From contig NW_020825330.1 in assembly GCF_003286085.1 (NCBI RefSeq), positions 1-64,000 of the forward strand: 64,000 nucleotides of DNA, in the 5' to 3' direction. The notes below the pieces were generated by a model. That model was given only the letters and a program-made list of their open reading frames with translations, was not told where the DNA came from and searched no databases. The translations under genes were made by a program, and so were the position numbers. Source of the DNA: Drosophila persimilis. Taxonomy: Eukaryota > Arthropoda > Insecta > Diptera > Drosophilidae. Every line of letters begins with the position of its first letter. Position 1 is the first letter of the stretch. Below, in pieces: positions 24,808 to 34,970 of this stretch.

Positions 24808-26240
24808 ATCCGCATTGTCCTGCCGCACGGCTCTTGGACTTCGATGGACTCCGATCCTCGTCCTGGGTCCGTTGCTTTTCCAGTTCCCGTTCCGGGCCGT
24901 CGTGATGTCCTTAGCTGTGGTTGCAGCGCACTGCCAACCAACTGTGGATGGATCCGAATCCGTTATTGTGATTAGGTCCGTGTTCGTGTCCGTATCGATC
25001 GTTGGCAGGCAGCACGATGGAGGGATTAGGTGAGAGCGGGAGGAAAAGAAAAAATACGCAAAATGAGTTTCGGGAATGCAATAAACTTCAGCCAGGGCCT
25101 GAGCGCCCAGCTGACGATCAGCCATCGGCGATCTGCGTTCGACTCCGATTCGAGTCCTATTCCGACTACAAAAATCCTTCCAGAATGGGCTTCCTTCAGG
25201 GGAAGTGCAAATGCAACCTTTCGAGAACGTTAAGAATTTTGTTCGGCTTTTTTGACATTTTCTTTATTATTTTAAATTTTTGGCGCCTTTTATGGATTTG
25301 TTAGCTTTTCCAGGGCGAAATCTGGTCGAGAATAGGGGCAAACTGGTTAATTTAGACAACTAAATCGAGAGGAGCCTGATCGGGAGATCGGAGAATGGGG
25401 ACCTGTAGCGAAAAACAGAGCGATGACCAAACGATAAGGAAGCTCGCTGGCGGGAAGCAAGGAAACAAAATCCCACCATTTATTTTTATTGAACACATTT
25501 CAAAACAGTTTTTTCCCAATATATTTTCCAGTCTGTCCGAAATAATGTTCAATATTTCTCAAATTGCCTTTTTATTCAACTGATTGGTCCTTTAGTATTT
25601 GCTGAATTATAATAAGAAAAACATCGCAAAAAAATACCCAGTAAAATCGGATTATTATTAATTCGCATTGTGTTGCAGTTTAATAAAATGTAAATTTAAA
25701 CTCTTCTATAGTTTTGAAGAAATCTGTCTAAACTAATATATTCTTGTTGCCAATTAATTGATAAACATAGTTTGAATTATTGATGAAATCAGAAAAAAAT
25801 ACACACACCGCATTATAGTTGAAAAGTTTTTTTCAGTAAGGATTCCCGTGGATCCCTGGTAAATGTGCTCCGTTCTAAAATCAAAATCCGCTGGTAATCG
25901 TTTTCAACGTGGGGAGCACTGGCACTTGCAACACAACACTTAAAAAAATTAATCTCACACACCACTGCTGTGGAGGATGGAGTCGGTGTCTTGTTCTGGG
26001 ACTGTTTCTTGACAGCTGCAGCTGATGAGCATCTGATCACTTCGCGGACACTTCTGATCACGTCCGAGTATGAAACCGAACTGAACCCAAAGTTGAGCTG
26101 AATTCGACCAGCTTTCTTTGTTGAGAGGCAGAGGCTGCTGCTGCGGCTGGGGCCGCTTCGAAGACAGCTTCGACCAACTCCAAAAGACCGAAACTGAAAC
26201 TGAATTTGAAACTGAAGCGAACTGAGCGCTCAGTCGACGT
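24808..26240 (-). other. candidate 5' UTR / promoter side of os
   Basis: On the minus strand the sequence upstream of the signal-peptide ATG stays open without stops to 25125, then becomes AT-rich (25200-25950). A GC-richer block follows at 25950-26240 with initiator-like TCAGTT motifs near 26215-26230 (GAGCGCTCAGTTCGCTTCAGTTTC). I suggest a start site there with a 5' UTR intron, acceptor possibly CCACAG near 24946. No TATA box was found. This is a proposal only. Confidence 0.3.
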
Positions 26241-26668
26241 CGATAGCTCTGTCGGCGTCGCAGTTGGTGTTTATGTGAAAAATGGACAAAAAGAAAAACG
26301 AACGGTATGCTGTTGTTGTGTCTCTGTCGCTCTGCCTGGCTAAGATCTGAGATCGAAAGATCCTCTGGCTCGGCCTGCCTGTGGTCCCCACCTGCACGAT
26401 TGTCCGTTGCTGTGTATGCATTTGTGTCTACCTGATCACTAGTTCGCTCGCTCTGTCCCTTTCCCGCCGCCTGTCTGCATTCTCTTTTGCTGGCCATATT
26501 GTCGCCATTACTACTCAGTTTTCCTACTCGCCCAATCCGGGCCACGGCCACTCACTCAAAGAGAGCGGGAGAGGGAAAGGCCTACCTGCTGCATATTCTG
26601 TGCCTTCCCCAAAGGATCTGTTTATACATATATCTCTTTCACACCGCTGCCCGTTAAGAGTCCTGAAA

Positions 26669-26737
26669 ATGACCGAATTTGAAAAGGAAGCAGTGGAGAA
26701 TATGACCCAAAATATTCTACAACTTTACGGCACATAA
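26669..26737 (+). CDS. possible 22-residue micro-ORF or exon end
   Basis: ATG to TAA, encoding MTEFEKEAVENMTQNILQLY plus GT. It would be an acidic amphipathic helix. Immediately upstream is TTAAG followed by an open frame, so it could also be the end of a spliced exon. I recognise no family. Translation is unsupported beyond the frame itself. Confidence 0.15.
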   Translation: MTEFEKEAVENMTQNILQLYGT

Positions 26738-26997
26738 TTTGTCTTCAAATCTATAAAAACCGCGCTTCAACAGATATACTTCCTATTCGTGCTAAAAAAA
26801 AAAGAGCCCCCATATGTGTACATATACATATGTAGTAGCATACAAATCAGAGAAGTAATTTCCATGCGATATCGCTTTTATACCAACCAATCAAAATTCT
26901 ATACTTCTAGAGAAAAGATTATTCGTCTTTTATAGATAATTTCTTATAAAAATCTCTCTAATATCTAAACTAAACTAATCAAAACTATCAAGGAATT

Positions 26998-27222
26998 TCA
27001 GTCTTTTATAGAAGTGTTCAATAAATTAAGAAGTTTCGAGAACACTTCAGTTGTACTCTTTATTTGGTAACACTGATACTCCTCGACTTTTGTCTTGACC
27101 GAATCGAGAAATACCTTTAAGACTGTTCTCCTGGCTGCCTTGGCCAGAAACTTTACAGAGAATGCCACCGCTCTATCAGAGCCAGAATTGTTGAACAGCT
27201 GGTGACTAGGTATGAGGGTCAT
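26998..27222 (-). CDS. small ORF of unknown function, 74 residues
   Basis: A complete ATG-to-TGA frame on the minus strand. Its composition is protein-like: mixed helix-forming residues without simple repeats, for example AVAFSVKFLAKAARRTVLK and VFSKLLNLLNTSIKD, with a single cysteine pair region YQCYQ. A TAA lies directly before the ATG, so the start is fixed unless it is spliced. No signal peptide and no known domain is visible. TCTATAAAAGAC at its end recurs about 75 bp further on (26918-26935 region), hinting at local duplication. It lies in the os-upd3 spacer, on the same strand as both. It could be a new gene, a decayed gene fragment or chance. Confidence 0.3.
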   Translation of the reverse strand: MTLIPSHQLFNNSGSDRAVAFSVKFLAKAARRTVLKVFLDSVKTKVEEYQCYQIKSTTEVFSKLLNLLNTSIKD

Positions 27223-29685
27223 TTATGGGTTGTCAGACTCCGGACTCGCATCACTCCGCCTCCCCCTACCCCGCCCCTGGCTTAAACAATTGACGGGCTA
27301 ATTAAATTGAGTTTTCCCGCTTTGTTGGATGGCAGCACGGAATTATGGCAACATTCTCCTAGGCTCGAACAGCTGTTGGCTAAATCTGAGGCTGAAGTTG
27401 AGGCGAAGAGACCTCGAAGATACTCGTAGCAGATATCAGACGGAGGAATGGATTGGCTTTGCGTCTAACCGTAAGTGGAAACGCTGGCAGAAGGAAGCAG
27501 CCGTATCTCGCAGCGGGGCCACTCGCCTTGATTTCGCCGCGCGCCACCGGCGCAGAGCCCGGACAGGACCCACAGGACTCACAGCGAGGGAAACGCATAT
27601 ATCAAGGTGGCAGCCACCTTTTGTGTGCCTATGTCCTTTGGGAACTGCTTCGGTCGGGGCGGCAGCACAAACAGAAAAAATTCGCACCCAAAGAAATAAC
27701 TTCATCCGGGAATGTTGTTGGGAATGGGGTGTAGGTAGGGCTGTGGGTATGAGTTTGGTCAGAGGGTATCGTGTCTCTATCGATGGACATGATTATTGCA
27801 TTGATGAGCTCCTGCTGCTCCTGTCGGAACACACTCACACACACAGAGAAGACGCAGAGAACACGGAGAGCACCGCAGGATGTCCTTTCTGTTTTACTTG
27901 CGATTCGTTCTGGACAACAAAAATATTTTGCTACAAAATTGAGTTGTTCGGTAAGGTCTGCGATCTCTCTATCTCTCTCTTTCTCTCTCTGAATGCATTG
28001 TGTCTTGTCATGGTGTAATTTTTTAGCGGCGTATCGAATGCTAAGGGTACGCTTTAATTGCCACAACGAACACCTCAGTCTCGATCTCGGTCTTAGGCTC
28101 GACCTCGGGCAACGAGCATCGCTACGGCCGACTCTCAGTTGGAATCATTACATGCTGCTTAGCTCCTGTCCCTTTACCTCTGCCCCCTACCCTGCCTTCC
28201 AATTGCATTGTTTTTGTGGGTGTGTGCAACACGGCAGCGTTGACTCAGTGGACGAGTAGGAGTGCGAGGTGTTAGTTTTTTCAGGGTAAGTTGTTGTGAT
28301 GTTTTTTGATTATGCGTAAAATTGTTCGCTTTATCATGATTCCCCCTGTAAGTCCCTGTGTTTCATATCTTTTCTTAGGCGAACGGTTAGTTAGTCGATT
28401 TGTTCGGTCGTTTATTTGCTTGTTTGTTTTCCGTACTCCTTTATCCTTTCATTGCTGCCGACCGTACTACCAAAATACCCATGCAATTTCCATTCGTTAT
28501 GGGCTTTATTAGGACAACAGTGTAGGGAGGAAAATGATCTTTGGGAAAGGAATCCTGAAATCATTCAAACTTATACACAAGTATGATCGTTTTAAAAATA
28601 GATCCATATTTCTGAACATCACAGCAATTTTTAGTTCAAAACTAAGAACCTATAAACTGCCCAAAATAGGTTTTCAAGAATGAAACTTGAAATCTTTAAT
28701 CATTCTACAATTTTTCGTGCTATAAAAGTCACATGCCCTCTAAGAATGTATCTTCATAGATTTAAGTATATACATATATATGTATACATATGTATGTATA
28801 TATTGAGGAACAGTACCATTTTTTCGGCAAGGAGGGTACATTTGTTAAACCGGCAGGGAGCAGAAATACAGTTTTATTTATGCCGTTCACTATACAACAA
28901 TTGATCAATACTTATGTATGTACATAGGCGCCCTGACTGGGCACGCGCTCGGGAATCAACCGGGACGTGGCCAAGATACATATGTACTCTGATCTCTACA
29001 GGGTCAGACAGACTGGGAACAGAGTAGGAGGTCCCCAGCGTAAAAGTACGTTCTAATTTCTACCAAGTTACCTTATCCCCGCGCGGGCAGTGTGTACCAG
29101 AGGTGTCTTCATTCATCGTAGGTATCTATATGTATAGAAATTTCTTGTAAGAGACCCCAGGCGAGCATTAAGTTATCACATCGTCCAGAGAGACTACTTA
29201 ACATCCCACCTACATACAGCCTCCAATTAAGTCTATCAATGCTCCAGATGGAAACTGATGGAAGGGCCTTTTTAAGGAGCGCTCTTTAACTGATCTGGGG
29301 CCTAGCTCCACTTCCCAGGAAAACACTCAAAAGAAGAGCACTGTCAGTTGTGAAGCCCATAATCCGAGTCTGTAGTCTGCTGGCGGGGAGCCCAAAGGGG
29401 CGGTGCACCGAGCTCTCCCAGAGCATATATTCGGGCCACCGTACATCCGAGTGCGTGTGTGAGCGGACGTGGGTTGGGGATTGTGTATATGTGTGTGGTG
29501 TAACGATTGGCTCTGGGCCAATTGACCGACACGAACAGGTTCGACCAATCCGTGAGCCTCTCGCACGCTCGGCGAGAGCGTACATCGGTTGAGTGAAAGA
29601 GTGTAAGAGAGCGGCTGGTGGATTGAGTGAAGTGTTTGAGGGCACGAGGCCAGTGAGAGAACAGGTTCGGCTCGCGGAGCAAAGT

Positions 29686-29735
29686 CTTTTTATACCCGGT
29701 ACCCAAAGAGTAAAGGGGTATATTAGGCTCCGTAT
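29686..29735 (+). repeat. short DINE-like 5' terminus fragment
   Basis: TTTTTATACCCGGTACCC followed by GGGGTATATTAG resembles the first 45 bp of the Helitrons in this window but diverges afterwards. It is probably a truncated copy or a related family. Confidence 0.45.
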
Positions 29736-30619
29736 GTACAATTGAGTTTATAAGGAGAAAGATCTCGTGGCACTTCGAATTGCGCCTTCTGGCGAAGTGA
29801 ACGAAATACATACATATAACCGAATGGAAATAGTTTGAATTTATTTGGCATTAAGTAGAAATAGAATGAAGGTGTGAAGATATACATATGTATATCGATA
29901 AGTTGCATAATCCATTGCATACATACAATCTAAGTACGGGGTAGTATAGTGTCGCAGCACTTGTGCGGCGACTCTCAACGTTTCGACTGGTTTCATTCAT
30001 AAATTTGTTGGCGGCTGCCACTGTCGCTGCTTGTGGTGCTGCCGCTGTTGCTGATGCCTCTGCTGAATGCTGACTCAATGGTGGGATTTTACAGTTAAGA
30101 CCGCTTCAGCGGACTGACGCCATTGCCACGCGCATTGATCGCTCCTAACTGATCCGGTACGTTCCCCGATCCCCCACCCATCTATCTAATTTGAGACGAT
30201 CCGATTACTAACCCCTTCAGCCGAAGCCTCCAAAGTGTGTGCAACGGTAAATGCGAGACAGCCCCAAGAAAGGGAATATAATACCCCAGAACACGTATAC
30301 ACACAAATATGCTCACTCTCCCCCGCAGATCACGCGACAAGTACTCGACACTTGGCATCACCGGCAATGACTCACCTAGGGCGAGCGGAACGTGCTCGAG
30401 TGAGTGCCCCGCTTGCACCGGCCTGGGGTGGGTCAGGGTTCCGTAGTTTTCCCGTTCTTACCGGGAGATTCCATGCCTAAGGTTTACGTAGTATGTGGGC
30501 GTGGGAAAATGCGGGGACCTTCCCTTTGAGCTTTTGGGCGTAAGGAGTTTCGACTAGTCGGACTAGACCATCGAGGTCCAGTCAGAGCCACATCCTGTAA
30601 AATGGGAGCTCAACAGATG

Positions 30620-31035
30620 TACGATTAAATAGCATCATTTATTTATATACTATTTATAAAAAAAAGGAGTAATATAACTAAGTATGCATAGTTGATCGAG
30701 CCTGCGAGGCTAAGATTATTTGTGTGTGCATGTGTGAGTGGGTGGCGTGTATAATATGTATATAAATAGAGCGATATAAATACGAATGGACATGCTAGGA
30801 TTGAAATAAGACATAATTTAAATAAAATAAATAACTACGTAGGAGAACATTGGATTTAAGTAGCTCCTTTTTAGCAGCTTTAAATAGACTTATATGGCAT
30901 ACTGGTAGGGGGCGTTTGTTGGTGCGGTTGTCGATGGAGACGGTTGATGGTGGCGGTTGCTTTTTGGTATTCTTGCTTCTTGGAACTTGAAGTAGGTCGA
31001 TCCGACGGCAGGCCTGCGAATTGGCCTCCCGGATT
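30620..31035 (-). other. predicted 3' UTR of the third unpaired gene
   Basis: Minus-strand sequence after the stop. It holds the AU-rich nonamer TTATTTATT (+ strand 30826-30834), a STAT consensus TTCTTGGAA at 30977-30985, and an AATAAA signal (+ strand TTTATT at 30638-30643) that sets the likely end. Length is about 400 nt. Confidence 0.55.
30826..30834 (-). promoter_or_regulatory. AU-rich element in the upd3 3' UTR
   Basis: UUAUUUAUU nonamer within UUAUUUAUUUUAUUUA on the minus strand. It is the typical instability motif of inducible cytokine mRNAs. Function is inferred. Confidence 0.45.
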
Positions 31036-32387
31036 TTAATGGAGGTCCTCTTCGTCCCGCTGCTTTTCCAGCAGCACCTTGTATTTCTGCTGGATGACGG
31101 TCAGCAGCTTGATAGCCTCCAAGGTGACCCCGAATTTATGGTCTGGGTATGAGCCTGTGTAGGTATAGCTGGACATACTGCAAAGCTGGTTATTCATGGC
31201 TGTTTCTGCCATATAAAGGTTGTGGCTTAGCTTTTCTATGATATGCACGAAGGTGCAGTTATAGCTGCTGTGCCCCTTGGTGACGTTCAACATCAGGTGG
31301 CGCACAATCATCAGGGCATCGGCAATCTTGGGCAGCTCCTCGCTGGCCTCCCCCACCTCAGCCTGATTCTCGTAGATAAACCTCTTAGTGTCATTGTCGA
31401 ACTTGACCTTTTTGGTCTCCTCGTGCAACGGATGCGTTAGGTTAAGGCTGTGTAAGGAGTAGCGGTCTATCGCACCGTTCAACGTGACGCCATCCTCATT
31501 CCAATAGTAGTCCAACTATAAAGAGCAGGTATGTTAGCTTTCGCTCGCAGCACCGCATAGTCCTCCACTTACCCACTGACCGACCAAACAGATGATGGCA
31601 TCCATAGTCCTCTCGGCCACCTTCTTGGCATTGTCCAGACTTATCATCGTTGACATGGCGCTCTTGTGATACTGGCAGAGCAAAGTCGATGTTGGCTCTG
31701 GCGTCACTATGGTGATGTTCTTCCTATGCTCCAATGATTGTCGGTCCGCCGAGCGCTGGTGCACGTGGTGGCGGTGGGGCAGTATAAGGTGGCGACCGCT
31801 AAGACGGCGCGGCGCTGCCGATGTCCCCGTGGGCCAGCTCGCGGCAACTGTGAGCAGTAGAAGGACACCCAGGAGCCAGCACTTGACAAGAGCTGCAATC
31901 GAAATGGAAACAAAATCAGTTAAGCAAGGAATATAAATAAATTTTAATCTAAAATTGTTATGAAATGTTCTAATTAGAGTTTTGTTAGGAGTCGCCTTTT
32001 GTAGGATCGCCTTTTAAGACATGACGATTTTCCCATTTAATTTCCATGTAATATTATGAAACAAATTTTTTTACACACATACATGCAGTTAAAGATAAAA
32101 GCACAGGTATACTACGGATATACACGGATATACACCCGCAGATACAGACTGTGCTGCGGATGTGTACAGTCTGGCGGGTTTTATGACGATCGTGATTCAG
32201 AAGTGATGAGGGAACACTTACACACTCTGCCAAATCGCACTGAACTTGACCCCGCATTGTGGAGGGGCTTATTTGACGACTGCTGGGGCTCTCTGTCCTG
32301 TGACAACAGTCTATCCTCGACCTGGCTTTCACTTGCACTGGGACTGTTGCTGGGACTGTAGCTGGGACTGTAGCTAGATCTGGACAT
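31036..32387 (-). CDS. upd3: divergent unpaired-family cytokine (probably upd3), three coding exons
   Basis: Coding exons on the minus strand are 32387-32222, 31892-31573 and 31515-31036. The borders are GTGT|GTAAGT, gcag|CTCTTG, TGG|GTAAGT and atag|TTG. Joined product: about 321 residues. Exon 2 opens with a hydrophobic signal core (LVKCWLLGVLLLLTVAASW) followed by TSAAPRR. Exon 3 shows the family pattern: WLDYYWNEDG (compare LHWDY and IRWDQ in the paralogues), LSHNLYMAETAMN (compare CELETAVN) and a final helix IKLLTVIQQKYKVLLEKQ. Sequons include NIT, NLT, NVT and NCT. With the first ATG the signal core begins only at residue 56. Two alternative joins give a normal short n-region from the internal ATG at about 32254 (see findings). 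Upd3 is the damage- and infection-induced ligand in flies. Its divergence and position support the name, which is inferred. Confidence 0.75.
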
Positions 32388-32602
32388 TTTAGCGCACACA
32401 CGGAGGGAAGCAACACACAATAAACAAGTGGCAGACAGTGGTATTGGCTGTGCCGATGCACTGGGTCTCGGACTGAGTTGAATAGCACTGAGTTTGGATT
32501 GAGTAAGGTATCGTTAGCTTGCACTTCGACTAAGAGTTGATGCTGATCTGAGGGTCGGGCTTCGATCTTATGTACTTGGCTCGACGAAATCTTTGAGTTA
32601 AT
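32388..32602 (-). other. predicted 5' UTR of upd3
   Basis: About 215 nt between the initiator and the first ATG at 32387. It is pyrimidine-rich just before the ATG and I see no obvious strong upstream ATG in the part nearest the start. Confidence 0.45.
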
Positions 32603-32635
32603 GAAGAATTTAAGGCACATTGGCATTTTTATATA
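32602..32635 (-). promoter_or_regulatory. TATA box and initiator of upd3
   Basis: On the minus strand TATATAAAAA occupies 32635-32626. An initiator-like CTTCATTAAC follows with the A at 32602, 31-33 nt downstream of the TATA start, the standard spacing. This places the start site 215 nt before the first ATG. Confidence 0.6.
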
Positions 32636-32639
32636 CCAG

Positions 32640-34764
32640 GCAAATTAGTATTATCGTCGCACGAAGTCAGCCGAGCGCGTGGCCGAACGCGTGGCCGAGC
32701 CGCCCGCACACACACTCACCGATCACTCGGCGCACAGCGTCCAGCAGTAACGTCTTCCCCAGATGACGGCAAAGCTTTCGCGCTTGCGCTTGTAATCGCC
32801 AGCCAATGGCGAGGCGCACAAGCTATTGCTTTCACACACATACACACTTCCCATGCAAGCACACACAGAGGAAAACATCGACATAACGCAGAATGTAAAA
32901 CTTTTCGGCAATCGATCTTCTCCAGCAGCAGGTCAGTTTTCCCACATAATCCACTCCGAGGCTGACTCACGAATCGCTGGAATCATAATCGCAATTCCCC
33001 GGATAGTTGCATATATTCCCCTTATTGTTGTGCGTGGTGCGGTTTTTCTCTTCTCTGTTTTCTTCCTATCTTGCTGACCAGTGTGGCGAGTGCCGAGTGA
33101 AGACTGAAGGACGGAAAGGGAGAGTGGGAGTGGGAGCCAGAGAGTGTTTGTGTGGGACAGTAATGTATGCACGCAAGCTTCTTGGCCCAAACGGATGTCA
33201 AATTGAATTCTTGTCCCCCAATAACCTGGCTGACAAATCGGGAGTGAGGGCTTATGTGATGGGTTTAAGCCGAAAGCAATGCCTATCTAATTAAAATGCC
33301 TCTTATGTAGTTGATTTGGGAATCACCTATTAGAACACAACCGATTTGTGGGTGATCTGACGCGCAACCGATGCAATCCATGTTTTAGTGGATCGAACTG
33401 AGGCTGCTTCCAAACAATCACTATTACCGATTCGACTTGGCAATCTTAGCCCATCAACAGGGCTCAAGCAAAAGGTGGCCTCCGCTGTGCAGTGGACAAT
33501 AACTTGAGCGAAAATATACATAGGCTAGTGGAGGATCAAAAAACTTTGGGAATTGTGGCACTTGTTGCTAATATTGTTGGTGTTTCTGCTGCTCGTGTTG
33601 AATGTTACTGAATGTTGGTGTTTCTTGCCTTGACCGCGACGCGTCGTTCCGTAGGCATTTCCGATCGGATCGCTTAAAACGTGAGCGCAATGGAAACTGA
33701 AAGCCACCGAATAGGCAACAGACAAAGAGCCAGACATTGGTCAAGGAAAATAGAGAGGCAGCAGTATAAATATAAGAGACATTCATTCCCCCACATCAGA
33801 GAGTCGCAAGCTGTCTCTTTCACTGCCCGCACTCTTCCACAATTACACACATGGACATGGACATGGACTAATGCAGACACTGAATTACTCATACGCATCG
33901 GTGACACGCGTCGATGCAGTATTTGCGAAAAACCACTTGCAAGCAACGGCGGTGGCCCCCAGGGAGCAGTAACCATTGACGGGGGCAAAGTTTGCTGCCA
34001 GAGACTTCCCTGTCGAATTGCGTACTTGACTCGCGGCTCCGACCTATGTATGCTGGCGACTTCCGTTTCATATAGCGGGGAGAATTCCTCGTCCCAGCTC
34101 TTGTGAGCCCAGCTCAAGTCCCAAGTGCAGCAGCTGACGCAAGGGAGGCACTCAGCGGGACATTTGGGCAGATCCAGAATCCAGATTTTTGGAATTGGGG
34201 ATATTCTTAGTTTGGTTGGGAATATTTTTCGAAGGTTTTTCTCGCCCTGCTTGCCTGGGTATTTCATAATGGATCCTTTTACAGATTACTGGAACGCTAG
34301 TAACCGTTTCATGGCAATTCTACTTCAAGTCCCTCTCTACAATACATGTTTTAATCGACTTCATATATTCTTTCCAAAGGAAGTACATATATACATAAGG
34401 AAATATACCAGTATATAAGTGATAGCATAGGTGTCATGAGAGTTATGGTACTCTATTCATACAGATGGCGGAAAGAACAGTGTTAAAGCCTTCATATCTA
34501 TTCTTTTGCAAGTGGGACAATCGGCGGCAATTTAAGGAAATTATAATCATCGGCTCACTATTTTCTGGATGTCTGTTATTTTTCATACTTTAGAAGGTGC
34601 GAACCTTAATTATGCACAAACCGCTCTCAATGCAAATCTGCAACGTCAGCAGAGCCGAGGGAGCTCCGTCTAACCCTAGTGGGTCCCTATTTAGAAATGA
34701 GCACCAATGGACGAGTGACGTGTCACGCATCCGCATCTCTCAGTATCAATAAAAACAAAAATAG
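32640..34764. other. upstream region of upd3
   Basis: No gene supported. It contains an AP-1 consensus TGACTCA at 32963-32969, about 360 bp upstream of the predicted start site. Overlapping long frames at 33674-34267 on both strands lack exon features. Confidence 0.45.
32963..32969 (+). promoter_or_regulatory. AP-1 (TRE) consensus upstream of upd3
   Basis: An exact TGACTCA. upd3 is a known JNK/AP-1 target in wounded and tumorous D. melanogaster tissue. A single 7-mer is expected by chance every several kb, so this is a candidate only. Confidence 0.35.
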
Positions 34765-34970
34765 CAGCAGCGGAACGGCGTGGAGCTGAACGGAAACCTC
34801 ACTGAGGTTTATCTCAAGCAGGAACGGGACTGTAATAGCTCATTCATCGCTCCGAGCCGAGCCAGACTACGGGTCGTCATCACGCCGAAGCTACTGCACC
34901 GATGCCACCGATGCAACCCCAACGCAAGAGGAAATGACGTGTGCCACAGCGGCGGATCTGTAGAGTACCA
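34765..34970 (+). CDS. possible internal exon of an unrecognised cysteine-containing protein
   Basis: An open segment of 206 nt between AATAG| and a good 5' splice site CCA|GTAAGT. It is read with ordinary coding-type codons and contains NLT and NSS sequons and a cysteine cluster (HRCHRCNPN, DVCHSGG). It has no in-frame ATG, so it could only be internal. The acceptor is poor: the 20 bases before it are A-rich. It ends in phase 2, which matches the exon-like segment at 43324. No family recognised. Confidence 0.22.

Larger units (their letters stand above)
26241..30619. other. spacer between os and upd3
   Basis: Mostly non-coding. It contains two short frames with exon-like character (26669-26737 on + and 27222-26998 on -, listed separately), CT/GA-rich runs at 27960-27990, TATATG microsatellites near 28770 and 26815, and a short Helitron-like terminus at 29686. 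No further gene is supported. Confidence 0.45.

Noticed and set aside
23254-25033. Several + strand frames opposite os
   Set aside because: They mirror the GC-rich codons of the three os exons and have no splice logic of their own.
25955-26551. 198-codon minus-strand frame upstream of os
   Set aside because: Composition is that of a 5' UTR or promoter (Q/S/R-rich from CAG and TTTCAG words). More likely untranslated leader of os.
27329-28018. 229-codon + strand frame
   Set aside because: Overlapped by frames on the other strand, with mixed repeat content (CTCTCT, ACACAC) and no recognisable domain.
33674-34267. 197-codon minus and 141-codon plus frames over the same DNA
   Set aside because: Both lie in the upd3 upstream region, mirror each other and show no exon borders or domain.
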